A stretch of DNA of 64,000 nucleotides from Pullichristensenella sp963930055 (GCA_963930055.1 CAWVKS010000004.1:186001-250000), one strand, 5' to 3'. Counted from the first letter of the stretch, positions 55,683-63,918 are shown. Translations and numbers: made by a program. The notes: generated by a model not told the origin, from the letters alone.

Positions 55683-56843
55683 ATGGCAACGATCAAAGTC
55701 GGCGTAATCGGAATGGGATTCATCGGCGCGACGCACATAGACGCTTTGCGGCGCATCGGCGATGTCGAGGTCGTCGCGGTCGCCGATGTGCACCTGCCCT
55801 CGGCGCAGAAAATCGCCAGCCAGTATGGCATCCCCAAGGCCTACGGCAATGTGGACGAACTGATCAACGATCCCGAGGTCCAGGTCGTCCACAACTGCAC
55901 CCCCAACCACCTGCACCTGGAGATCAACTCCAAGATCATCCGCGCCGGGAAGCATGTCTTTTCCGAGAAGCCCCTGGCGACCTCCAGCGCCGAATCCGCG
56001 AAGATGCTGGAGCTTTTGAAGGAACAAACCGACCTGGTGGCCGGCGTCAACTTCTGCTACCGCATGAACCCCATGGTCCAGGAAGCCCGGCGGCGCATCG
56101 CGGCGGGCGAGATCGGCCGTCCTTATCTCATCTACGGCAATTATCTGCAGGATTTCCTGCTGTTTGATACGGATTACAACTGGCGCGTGGAGCCGGAATA
56201 CGCGGGCGCTTCCCGCTGCGTGGCCGACATCGGCTCGCACTGGATGGATCTTGCACAGACGATGGTCGGTTCCCGCATCACCCAGGTGTGCGCGAACACC
56301 GTGATCGCCCTGCCTGTTCGCAAAAAGCCCACCAGGCAGGTGGCCACCTTCTCGACCAATACCGACACTTCCTATGAGGAGCGCGAGGTAAAGACCGAGG
56401 ACTACGCCGGCGCCCTGCTCAAGTTTGAAAACGGCGCTTCCGGCGTGTTCCAGTGCAGCGAGATCTCCGCTGGCCGCAAGAACTACATCGAGATCGAAGT
56501 GGACGGCAGCAAGTCCTCCTTCCACTGGCAGCAGGAGTTCTCCGACCGCATGTGGAAGGGCAACCGCGACACCAACAACGAGGAGATCATCCGCAATCCC
56601 AACATCATGACGCCCGAGGCGCGCATCTACGCGCACCTGGCCGCCGGACACCCGGAAGGCTGGAACGACGCCTTCCGCAACAACCTGGACGCCTACTATG
56701 GCTTCATCCGCGATGGCAAGAAGCCCGGCAAGGATTCGGCGGACTATGCCACCTTTGAGGAAGCGCACTACATCATGCGCCTCACCGAGGCGATCATCAA
56801 GAGCGGCGCGGAACACCGCTGGGTCAGCGTCGACGAGATCTGA
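55683..56843 (+). CDS. Gfo/Idh/MocA-family oxidoreductase
   Basis: 386 residues. NAD(P)-binding Rossmann fold VGVIGMGFIGATHIDALRRI, VAVADVH, NCTPNHLHLEI, the family motif GKHVFSEKPLATSS (catalytic Lys), then the alpha/beta substrate domain (GVNFCYRMNPMVQEARRRIA, DIGSHWMDLAQTMVG). Oxidises or reduces a sugar or cyclitol hydroxyl; substrate unknown, likely the sugar imported by the upstream transporter. AAAGGAG precedes the ATG. Confidence 0.9.
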   Translation: MATIKVGVIGMGFIGATHIDALRRIGDVEVVAVADVHLPSAQKIASQYGIPKAYGNVDELINDPEVQVVHNCTPNHLHLEINSKIIRAGKHVFSEKPLATSSAESAKMLELLKEQTDLVAGVNFCYRMNPMVQEARRRIAAGEIGRPYLIYGNYLQDFLLFDTDYNWRVEPEYAGASRCVADIGSHWMDLAQTMVGSRITQVCANTVIALPVRKKPTRQVATFSTNTDTSYEEREVKTEDYAGALLKFENGASGVFQCSEISAGRKNYIEIEVDGSKSSFHWQQEFSDRMWKGNRDTNNEEIIRNPNIMTPEARIYAHLAAGHPEGWNDAFRNNLDAYYGFIRDGKKPGKDSADYATFEEAHYIMRLTEAIIKSGAEHRWVSVDEI

Positions 56844-56880
56844 CGCGCCCAAAAAACCGACGCAAGGAGGTTGGATACCG

Positions 56881-57921
56881 ATGTCCAAATTCAAGTTTTC
56901 GGTAGGACCGTGGAACGTACACACGGGGGCGGATTCCTATGGGCCGGAGACGCGCAAGGCGATCGACCTGGAAAGCAAATTTGCCAAGTTTGCGGAGCTG
57001 GGATTTTCGGCGGTGCAGTTTCACGACGACGACGCGGTGCCGGACATGAACAACATGACGGAAGAGGAGATCAAGGAATACGCGCGCGGCGTGAAGAAGC
57101 TGCTGGACAAGTACGGCCTGAAGGCGGAATTTGTGGCGCCGCGGCTGTGGATGGACCCGCACACGCAGGATGGCGGGTTTATGAGCACGCGCGAGGAGGA
57201 CCGGGAGTTTGCGATGTGGCGCGCGTACCGCTCGATCGACATTGCGCGCGAGCTGGGGACGGACCTGATCGTTTTGTGGCTGGCGCGCGAAGGGACGCTG
57301 TGCGCGGAGAGCAAGAGCCCGGTGTGGGCGACGAAGCAGCTGGTCGAGGCGATCAATAGGATGCTGGAGTACGACAAGGGGATCCGCGTGTGCATCGAGC
57401 CGAAGCCGAACGAGCCGATCGACCGTTCGATCTGCGGGACGATGGGGCACGTGATGGCGGTATCGGCGGCGACGATCGACCCCAAGCGCGTGGGCGGGAA
57501 CCTGGAGTCCGCGCACGCGGTGCTGGCGGGTCTGGACCCGGCGAACGAGATCGGGTTTGCGATGGCGTTCGGGAAGCTGTTCACGGTGCACCTGAACGAC
57601 CAGAACGGGATCCGCTACGACCAGGACAAGAGCTTTGGCGTGGAGAACCTGCGCGCGGCGTTCAACCAGGTGAAGGTGCTGGTGGAGAACGGGTACGGCA
57701 GCCACGGGGAATACGTGGGTCTGGACGTGAAGGCGATGCGCACGACGTCGGACGAGGACAGCTACGAGCACCTGAAGAACAGCCTGGACGTGTTCAAGGC
57801 GCTGGAGGAGAAGGTCGCCCGCTGGGACTACGACTACACCGGCAAGCTGATCGCCGAGCGCAAGTTCGAGCAGCTGGAAATGTACACCATGAACCTGCTC
57901 ATGGGCGTCGACAAAAAATAA
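56881..57921 (+). CDS. Xylose-isomerase-like TIM-barrel enzyme
   Basis: 346 residues. Shares with xylose isomerases the N-terminal KFSVGPWNV, VQFHDDDAVPD, the metal-binding EPKPNEPIDRSICGTMGH, GNLESAHAVLAGLDPANEIG and LFTVHLNDQNGIRYDQDKSF. It probably interconverts an aldose and ketose with divalent metals. It is somewhat shorter than actinobacterial XylA (~390) and specificity may differ. Third-position usage shifts visibly: GCG, CTG, GGG dominate here, while neighbours prefer GCC, GGC, so it may have a separate origin; the last ~120 bases return to the neighbours' style. AAGGAGG precedes the ATG. Confidence 0.82.
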   Translation: MSKFKFSVGPWNVHTGADSYGPETRKAIDLESKFAKFAELGFSAVQFHDDDAVPDMNNMTEEEIKEYARGVKKLLDKYGLKAEFVAPRLWMDPHTQDGGFMSTREEDREFAMWRAYRSIDIARELGTDLIVLWLAREGTLCAESKSPVWATKQLVEAINRMLEYDKGIRVCIEPKPNEPIDRSICGTMGHVMAVSAATIDPKRVGGNLESAHAVLAGLDPANEIGFAMAFGKLFTVHLNDQNGIRYDQDKSFGVENLRAAFNQVKVLVENGYGSHGEYVGLDVKAMRTTSDEDSYEHLKNSLDVFKALEEKVARWDYDYTGKLIAERKFEQLEMYTMNLLMGVDKK

Positions 57922-57966
57922 ACGCTTTCAGCCGCGGGCAGCGCGAGCGCCTGCGGGCTGATACAG

Positions 57967-57998
57967 GCCGTCCCCGGCATCTGCCGGGGGCGGCTTTT
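57967..57998 (+). terminator. Terminator of the sugar operon
   Basis: Thirteen-base stem GCCGTCCCCGGCA/TGCCGGGGGCGGC followed by TTTTG. Confidence 0.85.
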
Positions 57999-58050
57999 GC
58001 GCTTGGGAGGCGCCCGGTTTTCCGCGCCAGGGACGGGAAGCCGGCGTTTG

Positions 58051-58091
58051 GTGATGTCATCACAGAAAAGCGGCGCGCCTTTATGTATAAT
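58051..58091 (+). promoter_or_regulatory. Thioredoxin-operon promoter with Crp/Fnr-like operator candidate
   Basis: TATAAT at 58086-58091 without a good -35. Instead the odd palindrome GTGATGTCATCAC (58051-58063, 6-base perfect arms) is centred about 41 bases before the likely transcription start, the classic class II position for Crp/Fnr activators. Arms TGAT/ATCA resemble the Fnr half-site, but the spacing is 3 rather than 4 bases. Confidence 0.55.
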
Positions 58092-58126
58092 AAGGCCACA
58101 AGCAAGACAAAGGAGGTCACTAAACA

Positions 58127-58432
58127 ATGACGGCCATGAACATCAACAAGGAAAATTTCCCGGCCGAGGTCATGGAATCGGATCGCCCGGTGCTGCTCGA
58201 CTTCTGGGCGCCGTGGTGCGGCCCCTGCCGCATGGTGGCGCCGATCGTCGAGGAGATCGCCGCGGAACGCACGGACATCAAGGTGGGCAAGGTCAACGTG
58301 GACGAACAGCCGGAGCTGGCAGGAGTCTTCGGCGTGATGAGCATCCCCACGTTCGTGGTGATGAAGGGCGGCAGGGTCGTCCGTCAGGCGATGGGCATCC
58401 GCCCCAAGGCCGCCATACTCGCCATGCTGTAA
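58127..58432 (+). CDS. Thioredoxin
   Basis: 101 residues. Canonical active site FWAPWCGPCRMVAPI, with cis-Pro in MSIPTFVVMKGG. Reduces protein disulfides; here first in a four-gene redox cluster, so probably dedicated to that system rather than the housekeeping trxA. AAAGGAGG precedes the ATG. Confidence 0.94.
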   Translation: MTAMNINKENFPAEVMESDRPVLLDFWAPWCGPCRMVAPIVEEIAAERTDIKVGKVNVDEQPELAGVFGVMSIPTFVVMKGGRVVRQAMGIRPKAAILAML

Positions 58433-58445
58433 GGAGGGGCGTTCC

Positions 58446-58766
58446 ATGGGCTTTTTCGACCTCTCCAAGCGCGCGGATATCGGGCGTGACGTGCGGGAAT
58501 ACCGTGCCACGCCCGGAGCGCTCCTGCTCGACGTGCGCACGCCGGAGGAATACCGCTCCGTCCGCATCCCCGGCAACGTCAACGTCCCCCTGCAGTCCAT
58601 CGCCGATGTGGCCGGCATGGCCGGCGGCAGGGCGACGCCGATCTTCGTCTGCTGCCAGCCCGGCGCGCGTAGCTGCGCGGCGGCGCGTATGTTGCGGCAG
58701 ATGGGCTATGAAAACGTGAAGGACATAGGCGGCGTCTGCGCCTATCGCGGCGCGCTGGAAATTTGA
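58446..58766 (+). CDS. Rhodanese-like sulfurtransferase domain protein
   Basis: 106 residues, single rhodanese domain. LLLDVRTPEEYRSVRIPGN, then the active-site loop VCCQPGARSCAAARML and GYENVKDIGGVCAYRG. The loop carries a Cys pair and has the form C-x-x-G-x-R-S; it could carry persulfide sulfur or be redox-active. 13 bases after thioredoxin. Confidence 0.9.
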   Translation: MGFFDLSKRADIGRDVREYRATPGALLLDVRTPEEYRSVRIPGNVNVPLQSIADVAGMAGGRATPIFVCCQPGARSCAAARMLRQMGYENVKDIGGVCAYRGALEI

Positions 58767-58785
58767 GAGAATGGGGGGAAGGGTC

Positions 58786-58995
58786 ATGGCGACGGCCTCA
58801 AAGAGACGCAGGGCTTTCGTGGATGAGGCGCACTGCGTGGCCTGCGGCTGCTGCGTGAAGGTATGCCCGCTGCGGGCCATCGAGGTATACAAAGGGCTGA
58901 CCGCGAAGGTCGACGCGCAAAGGTGCGTCGGCTGCGGCAAGTGTGGGCGCGAGTGCCCGGCCGGCGTGATCGGCATCCGGGAGGTGGAGGCGTGA
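58786..58995 (+). CDS. Ferredoxin, two [4Fe-4S] clusters
   Basis: 69 residues. Two cluster motifs CVACGCCVKVCP and CVGCGKCGRECP. Small electron carrier, likely partner of the membrane Fe-S protein whose start overlaps its stop by 4 bases (GTGA). ATG at 58786 preceded by GGGGGGAAGGG. Confidence 0.92.
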   Translation: MATASKRRRAFVDEAHCVACGCCVKVCPLRAIEVYKGLTAKVDAQRCVGCGKCGRECPAGVIGIREVEA

Positions 58996-59564
58996 AAAAA
59001 CACTGGTACGACTATCTCTGGATCGCTTCGCTGCTGTATCTCGCGCTGGGCTTTTTCAATATACTCTTTGCCTGGCTGGGGCTGCTCTGTTTTTTCATCC
59101 CGCTGGCCATCTCCCTTGTCCGGGGCACGAAGGGCTATTGCAACCGCTATTGCGGCCGGGGGCAGCTGTTCGCCCTGCTCGGCGGGCGCTTCGGCCTCTC
59201 GCGGAAAAAGGACGTCCCCCGCTGGATGAAGGGCAAGGCTTTCCGCTATGGCTTTCTCATCTTCTTTTTCGCCATGTTCTTCGTGATGCTCTTCAATACA
59301 TATCTGGTGTTCGCGGGGACGCGCGGCCTGCAAGAAGCTGTAACGCTGCTATGGGTGTTCAAATTGCCGTGGCATTGGGCGTACCATGGGACGCTCCTGC
59401 ATGCGGGCGTCGCGCAGTTCGCTTTCGGCTTTTACGGCGTGATGCTGACGTCCACCGTGCTCGGCCTTGCCACCATGGCCTTGTTCAAGCCGCGCAGCTG
59501 GTGCGTCTATTGCCCGATGGGCACGATGACGCAGCTCATCTGCAAGGCCAAGGCCGGGAAATAG
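58992..59564 (+). CDS. NapH/YccM-like membrane iron-sulfur protein
   Basis: 190 residues, about four membrane helices (IASLLYLALGFFNILFAWLG, FLIFFFAMFFVMLFNTYLVF, YGVMLTSTVLGLATMALF). Cysteine motifs GYCNRYCGRGQLFALLG in the N-terminal part and SWCVYCPMGTMTQLICK at the C-terminus, the paired CxxxC/CxxCP pattern of NapH/NosR/YccM-type electron-transfer proteins, but shorter and without the soluble ferredoxin tail (supplied by the preceding gene). Probably moves electrons between a membrane donor and the ferredoxin. GTG start, GGTGGAGG upstream. Confidence 0.8.
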   Translation: MKKHWYDYLWIASLLYLALGFFNILFAWLGLLCFFIPLAISLVRGTKGYCNRYCGRGQLFALLGGRFGLSRKKDVPRWMKGKAFRYGFLIFFFAMFFVMLFNTYLVFAGTRGLQEAVTLLWVFKLPWHWAYHGTLLHAGVAQFAFGFYGVMLTSTVLGLATMALFKPRSWCVYCPMGTMTQLICKAKAGK

Positions 59565-59571
59565 CGTTTGC

Positions 59572-60237
59572 TCACGGCTTTCCTTCCGCCAGCGCCCGGA
59601 TCCGGCCTTCATCCAGGAGCGTCACCATGCCGCGGGAGAGGCGCACCAACCCCTCGCCCTGAAAATAGCGCAGCATGCGCGTGATGACCTCCCGATGGGA
59701 ACCCAAGTGGTTGGCGATGTTCTCGTGGGTGGTTTTCAGCGTGTTGCCCTCCTCGATGGCGGCTTCCTCCAGCAGGAACGCCGCCAAACGCCTGTCCAGG
59801 CTCTTCCACATGATCTGTTCGATCAGCCACATCACGTCCGTAAAGCGCGTGGCCATCAATTCGTTGGTAAAGTTCGCCAGCGGCGCGGAGGCGGTCATGA
59901 CCTCCCTGTAAACGTCCGCGGGGATGGCCCAAAGCCGCGTGTCCTTCTCCGCCGCTACGGTCACGTCGAACTGTATGGAGCGGATCATGCAGGAAGCGGA
60001 GAGCAGGCACATGTCCCGGCCGAACAGGCGATAGATCGTTACTTCGCGCCCCTCTTCGGAGAGTATATACGCCCTGAGCTGTCCAGTGGCAACCACCAGA
60101 AAACCGGCGCAGTCCATGCCTCCGCTGTGCAGTATGGCGCCCTTTTTCACCTCCCGCACGGCCAGGCCGCCAAGCAGCCGCTGCTGGTGCTTCGGTTCCA
60201 ATTTGTCCCAGATGGGGAAATGATCCTGAAAGGGCAT
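59572..60237 (-). CDS. Crp/Fnr-family transcriptional regulator
   Basis: 221 residues. N-terminal cyclic-nucleotide-like sensor domain (VKKGAILHSGGMDCAGFLVV, TGQLRAYILSEEGREVTIYR, LFGRDMCLLSASCMI) and C-terminal winged helix with recognition region TTHENIANHLGSHREVITRM. Cysteines (C43, C84, C90-region) exist but not in the N-terminal Fnr cluster pattern, so the signal is unknown. It converges on the thioredoxin-rhodanese-ferredoxin operon and is its likely regulator. AAGGAGGG lies 8 bases before the ATG at 60237. Confidence 0.92.
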   Translation of the reverse strand: MPFQDHFPIWDKLEPKHQQRLLGGLAVREVKKGAILHSGGMDCAGFLVVATGQLRAYILSEEGREVTIYRLFGRDMCLLSASCMIRSIQFDVTVAAEKDTRLWAIPADVYREVMTASAPLANFTNELMATRFTDVMWLIEQIMWKSLDRRLAAFLLEEAAIEEGNTLKTTHENIANHLGSHREVITRMLRYFQGEGLVRLSRGMVTLLDEGRIRALAEGKP

Positions 60238-60392
60238 GCCGTTTCCCTCCTTGCGCCGTACAAGCGAACCTCTTCCCGGCATTTTCGCGGCAAGCCAGGG
60301 AAGGGGTTGCCCCTGCCGGAAAATCGCCCGGGACCTGGCGGGTCGGACGTTCGGACACCGCCGCCCAAGCCGCCGCGGCAGGGAGAGGACCG
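60238..60392. other. Intergenic, nothing recognised
   Basis: GC-rich stretch between the Crp/Fnr start and the tRNA terminator. It should hold the promoter of the regulator, but no convincing -35/-10 pair was found on the minus strand. Confidence 0.4.
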
Positions 60393-60435
60393 CCAAAAAG
60401 AAAATCGACAAGCGCCGTCAGGAGCTTGTCGATTT
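60393..60435 (-). terminator. Terminator of tRNA-Leu
   Basis: Twelve-base perfect stem AAATCGACAAGC/GCTTGTCGATTT; minus strand continues TTTTCTTTTTGG. Confidence 0.9.
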
Positions 60436-60436
60436 A

Positions 60437-60522
60437 TGGTGCCGGTGGTGGGACTTGAACCCACACGGTGTCGCCACCAACGGATTTTGAGTCCGTCACG
60501 TCTGCCATTCCATCACACCGGC
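60437..60522 (-). tRNA. tRNA-Leu (anticodon CAA)
   Basis: Minus-strand sequence has a seven-base acceptor stem GCCGGTG/CACCGGC, discriminator A and encoded CCA (60437-60439). Anticodon arm ACGGA-CTCAAAA-TCCGT gives anticodon CAA (Leu, UUG codons). A long variable arm (TGGTGGCGACACC) marks a class II tRNA, and the T arm is GTGGG-TTCAAGT-CCCAC. Confidence 0.97.
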
Positions 60523-60537
60523 GCGACCGTGCTTCCC

Positions 60538-60566
60538 ATTATACATGATTTCCCGTCCAAAATCAA
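60538..60566 (-). promoter_or_regulatory. Promoter of tRNA-Leu
   Basis: TTGATT, 17 bases, TATAAT on the minus strand, ending 15 bases before the tRNA 5' end. Confidence 0.85.
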
Positions 60567-60593
60567 GCCCTAGGCAAAAATTCAATTTTCGTG

Positions 60594-60599
60594 TATAAT
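60594..60599 (+). promoter_or_regulatory. -10 box before the ECF sigma gene
   Basis: TATAAT 28 bases before the start; the -35 position (TAGGCA) is weak. An autoregulatory ECF-type promoter could overlap but cannot be recognised. Confidence 0.4.
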
Positions 60600-60627
60600 A
60601 AAGCTGGTGAAAAAGGAGGTGGCCCGT

Positions 60628-61206
60628 GTGCAGATGGACGAAAAGGCCCTGGTCGAGCGCGCTGCGAAGGGGGATGGGCAGGCGTTTTCCGAGCTGATGG
60701 CAGCGCACGAAGGGCGCATGTATGCGGTTGCCCTGCGCATGTGCGGCCATCGGGAGGACGCGCAGGACTGCCTGCAGGAGGCGATGCTGCGCATCTACCG
60801 CTCCATTTCCGGATTCAAGGGGCAATCGTCCTTCGCCACCTGGGTCTACCGCATCACAATGAACACCTGCCTGGACGAGCTGCGCCGCGGCAAGCGCCGC
60901 AGGGCGTCGTCCCTGGACGAGCGCATCGACGCGGGCTGGGCGCCCGTGGACGACCTGGATACGCCCGAGCACCACGCCATGCGCGCAGAGCAGCGCCGCG
61001 CCCTCGAACGCGCCATTCAGGAGCTTCCCGAGGATATGCGCTCCGCCGTAGTGCTGCGCGACATACAGGGCTGTTCCTACGATGAGATCGCAGACATACT
61101 CGGCGCGAACGTCGGAACGATCAAATCCCGCATCAGCCGCGCCCGCTCCCGGCTTCGTGAAATTCTTTCGGCGCAAATGGAACTTTTTGACCGGCCCAAC
61201 GTCTAA
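60628..61206 (+). CDS. ECF-type RNA polymerase sigma factor
   Basis: 192 residues. Region 2 (FSELMAAHEGRMYAVALRMC, DAQDCLQEAMLRIYRSISGF, SSFATWVYRITMNTCLDELR) and region 4 (LERAIQELPEDMRSAVVLRD, IQGCSYDEIADILGANVGTI, KSRISRARSRLREIL). GTG at 60628 chosen because AAGGAGG ends 8 bases before it. Followed 34 bases later by its putative anti-sigma factor. Confidence 0.94.
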   Translation: MQMDEKALVERAAKGDGQAFSELMAAHEGRMYAVALRMCGHREDAQDCLQEAMLRIYRSISGFKGQSSFATWVYRITMNTCLDELRRGKRRRASSLDERIDAGWAPVDDLDTPEHHAMRAEQRRALERAIQELPEDMRSAVVLRDIQGCSYDEIADILGANVGTIKSRISRARSRLREILSAQMELFDRPNV

Positions 61207-61240
61207 ATGGATGAAAACAGGGGGAAAGGAGCGGACGCGC

Positions 61241-62527
61241 ATGAATTGCAAGGAATTTATGGAACGTCTCGACGCATACATCGACGGCGAGTTGACGCAG
61301 GCCGAGCGCCAGGCGTTTTTGCGCCATGCGCGGGAATGCTCCGCGTGCAAGGATGAACTTTATCGCGCCGAGGCCATCCACGCGGCGCTTGCCGCGATGG
61401 ACGACGGCCTCAGCGTGCCGCTGCCGGCGCAGGCCGCCTGGCGCAACGCCGTCAAGCGTGAGGCGCGCCGCCGCAAGGGCCGCGCGTTCTATCGCGCCGC
61501 CTCGGCCATCGCCGCGGCGTTTGTGCTGCTCGTGGGCGTCACGGCGGCGTTCCGCGCCACGGGCGTGCTCGATTTTGACGCAGAAGCGCCGGCTTCGGGC
61601 GTACATATCGCCACCAGCGCCCCCAGGGCGGAGTATTACGACGTCGCCCCGCAGGCGGATTTCGCCGCAGACGACCTTTCGCAGGCGCGCTACGCCCAGG
61701 TGGAGGCCGACGGTCCGATGGCCCTGAGCGATGGCGAGTCGACGGCCTCGGACGGCGTCGCGCCCGCCTCCGCGCCTGCAGCTGACGCGAAGGGGACGGA
61801 TGCGCCCGTTGCGGAAGCCTCCGAGGAAAGCGCGCAGCTGTTCGTGCGCAGCGCTGCACGCGAGCTGTACAGCAATGAATTTGACGCTACCCACCAGTCC
61901 ATCGCCGACCTGGTGGAGGAATACAATGGCCATGTCGTCTCCGACGCGCTCAGCGGCCAGGCAGGCGCGCGCATCGCCACCATCGCCGCCGACGTGCCCG
62001 CGGAGGAGCTTGACGCCTTTTTGCAGGCGCTGGATTTCGTGGGCGATGTGACCTACCGCGTCGTCAACAGCGAGGACATTTCCGCCAATTACTATGACGC
62101 GCAGGGCAGGCTGGAAACGCTGCGCCTGGAAAAGGACCGCCTCAACGAGCTGATCGCCACGGCGGCGGACAGCGAGGAGCTGCAGGCGCTCGACGCGCAA
62201 TTGCAGGACGCCTACGCGCAGATCGACGCGCTGGAAAGCAAACTGCGCAACTTTGACCGCCAGCTCGAATATGCCCGCGTGGACATCATCCTGCACGAGG
62301 GCGTACAGCTGGAAGCGACCGCCATAACCGGCGGCACGCAGGGTGGCGGCACCGCGCGCCAGGGTTGGCAGCGCTCCCTGGATTCCCTGGGCGCGTTCTT
62401 CCACGATATGGGCGTTTCCCTGGCGGTGATCGCTCCCTATGCGGGCATCGCCGTGGCGGCGCTCCTCGTGGCCGCCCTCATTTGGGCGGGCGTAGCCTTC
62501 ATCAACCGCCGTCGCAGGCACGATTGA
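61241..62527 (+). CDS. Anti-sigma-factor-like membrane protein: zinc finger plus DUF4349
   Basis: 428 residues. N-terminal zinc-binding anti-sigma domain (RLDAYIDGELTQAERQAFLR, HARECSACKDELYRAEA: HxxxCxxC), membrane helix at ~90-110 (AASAIAAAFVLLVGVTAAF), an Ala/Asp-rich exported linker, then a DUF4349 domain with coiled coil (YYDAQGRLETLRLEKDRLNE, LEYARVDIILHEG) and a second membrane helix near the C-terminus (AGIAVAALLVAALIWAGVAF). It likely holds the ECF sigma factor inactive and senses the envelope. GGGGGAAAGGAG precedes the ATG. Confidence 0.88.
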   Translation: MNCKEFMERLDAYIDGELTQAERQAFLRHARECSACKDELYRAEAIHAALAAMDDGLSVPLPAQAAWRNAVKREARRRKGRAFYRAASAIAAAFVLLVGVTAAFRATGVLDFDAEAPASGVHIATSAPRAEYYDVAPQADFAADDLSQARYAQVEADGPMALSDGESTASDGVAPASAPAADAKGTDAPVAEASEESAQLFVRSAARELYSNEFDATHQSIADLVEEYNGHVVSDALSGQAGARIATIAADVPAEELDAFLQALDFVGDVTYRVVNSEDISANYYDAQGRLETLRLEKDRLNELIATAADSEELQALDAQLQDAYAQIDALESKLRNFDRQLEYARVDIILHEGVQLEATAITGGTQGGGTARQGWQRSLDSLGAFFHDMGVSLAVIAPYAGIAVAALLVAALIWAGVAFINRRRRHD

Positions 62528-62651
62528 CCGATCATCTGTTTCTCCGGGCAGACAATGAAAAAAGGGCAAGCTCCGTGGCCGCCCTGGGCCGCCACGCTTC
62601 TTTCCCCATGCCCGGCGAATGCGATATTTCACGCAACAGGAGGGAAAAACG

Positions 62652-63353
62652 ATGAAAAAGATGTTTGCCATGCTGCTCTCTATACGTATATCTATTGGGG
62701 ACGGGCGCGGCGCTGGGAGAAGGCACCAAATTGAGCGTCTCCGGCAGCGGGTACGGTGCTGGTGGAGAGCGACCTGGCGGTCGTCACTGTGGGCGTGCGC
62801 GAGGCGTCGCGGACGTGCTCGTGGCGCAGTCCACCGTCAACGAAAAGATCGCCGCCATCAAGCAGGCGCTGCTCGACGCGGGCGTGCAGGAATCCGAGAT
62901 CAATACCGATTCGATCAATATCTACGCAAACTACGATTATTCCGAAAACACCGAGGTCATCGTCGGCTACACGGCCAACAACACGCTCTCCGTGCGCACA
63001 ACGGACATCGACAACGGTTGGCTCGCTGATCGACGCCGCCTTTGCCGCCGGCGCGAACACGCTGGAAAACGTGCAGTTTACCGTGCAGGACGACAGCGAG
63101 GGCGCGCCAGCAGGCGCTGACCAGGGCTGTGGAGGACGCGCGCCGCAAGGCGACGTGCTGGCCGCGGCGGCCGGCCCTTGAAGTTGCTTCCATCGAGAGC
63201 ATCGCCGAGTCCGGCGTCTATACATATGACAGCATGCGCAACTACGCCATGATGGATGCGGCCGCTACGGAGGGCGCGGGCGCGGGTACGCTGGTGCAGG
63301 CCGCGCTGGTGAGCGTGGACGCCTCCGTGTCCATGGAGTTTGTGCTGCAATAG
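62652..63353 (+). pseudogene. SIMPL (DUF541) domain protein, broken by several frameshifts
   Basis: Pieces in three frames join into one exported SIMPL-domain protein: start MKKMFAMLL, SLYVYLLGTGAALGEGTKLS, VLVESDLAVVTVGVREAS, AQSTVNEKIAAIKQALLDAG, VQESEINTDSINIYANYDY, IDAAFAAGANTLENVQFTVQ, RQQALTRAVEDARRKAT, LEVASIESIAESGVYTYDSM and the end VSVDASVSMEFVLQ. At least six indels are needed within 700 bases, mostly in G/C runs. AGGAGGG precedes the ATG and a terminator follows. Reading: a normal gene with poor base calls, more likely than genuine decay. Confidence 0.75.
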
Positions 63354-63366
63354 CGCGTTTCCCAGA

Positions 63367-63396
63367 AGGCCGGGCGAGCCCCGGCCTCGTTTTTTT
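63367..63396 (+). terminator. Terminator after the SIMPL gene
   Basis: AGGCCGGG/CCCGGCCT stem followed by CGTTTTTTT. Confidence 0.85.
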
Positions 63397-63459
63397 CTGG
63401 ACTTTTGCAGCTGTTGTGTTAAGATATACGCAAAGATCAGAAACGAAGGAGGCGGGGGC

Positions 63460-63918
63460 ATGCCCGGAGAAACTGTATGCATTGCTCGAAGCGAATTTTG
63501 GCAAGGCGGCGTTCTACACGCCGGAAGAAAAGGAACGCTATGGCGGCGTGAACCTGAACTGCTGCGAACGCATACTGCGCGGCTCGAACATCGCCTATGG
63601 CCTTGGCATGCGCGAGGAGGACCTGCGCGTGAGCGCGCCCTTTGCGGCGGCATGGGTGTGGGCAGCACCTGCGGCGCTATTGTCGGCGCGCTGATGGTGC
63701 TCTCCCTGAAGTACGCGGCCGCGCGGAAAAAACCACGGCGCTGAAAGAGGAGATCGTCGTGCCCTTCCTGGAGCGCGTGCGCGCGGAATTGGGCAGCATG
63801 GATTGTTCGTTCCTGAAGCCGCGCATGGCGCATGGGGAGGACTGCTCGCCCATGGTGCTGGCGGTGGCAAAAGATGCTGGACGAGGTCGTCGAGGCAAGG
63901 GACGCCGCGGGCGTGTGA
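63460..63918 (+). pseudogene. C_GCAxxG_C_C-family redox protein, broken by frameshifts
   Basis: Pieces in different frames join into a C_GCAxxG_C_C (split-Soret-like) protein: PEKLYALLEANFGKAAFYTP, GGVNLNCCERILRGSNIAYG, GMGVGSTCGAIVGALMVLSL (the CGA..G motif), EEIVVPFLERVRAELGSMDC, EDCSPMVLAVA and DEVVEARDAAGV with a stop at 63916. The first indel is in the CCC right after the ATG. AAGGAGG lies 7 bases before the ATG. The family carries cysteines for redox or metal binding, role poorly known. As with the preceding gene, sequence error is the likely cause. Confidence 0.65.

Noticed and set aside
55683..57921. C-glycoside cleavage operon (oxidoreductase plus TIM-barrel deglycosidase)
   Set aside because: The TIM-barrel protein carries the metal-binding EPKPNEP motif of xylose isomerases and the small third subunit is not present, so it stays only an alternative.
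58051..58063. Exact Fnr box
   Set aside because: Half-sites TGAT/ATCA are separated by 3 bases rather than the 4 of the Fnr consensus, so only a Crp/Fnr-like candidate is reported.
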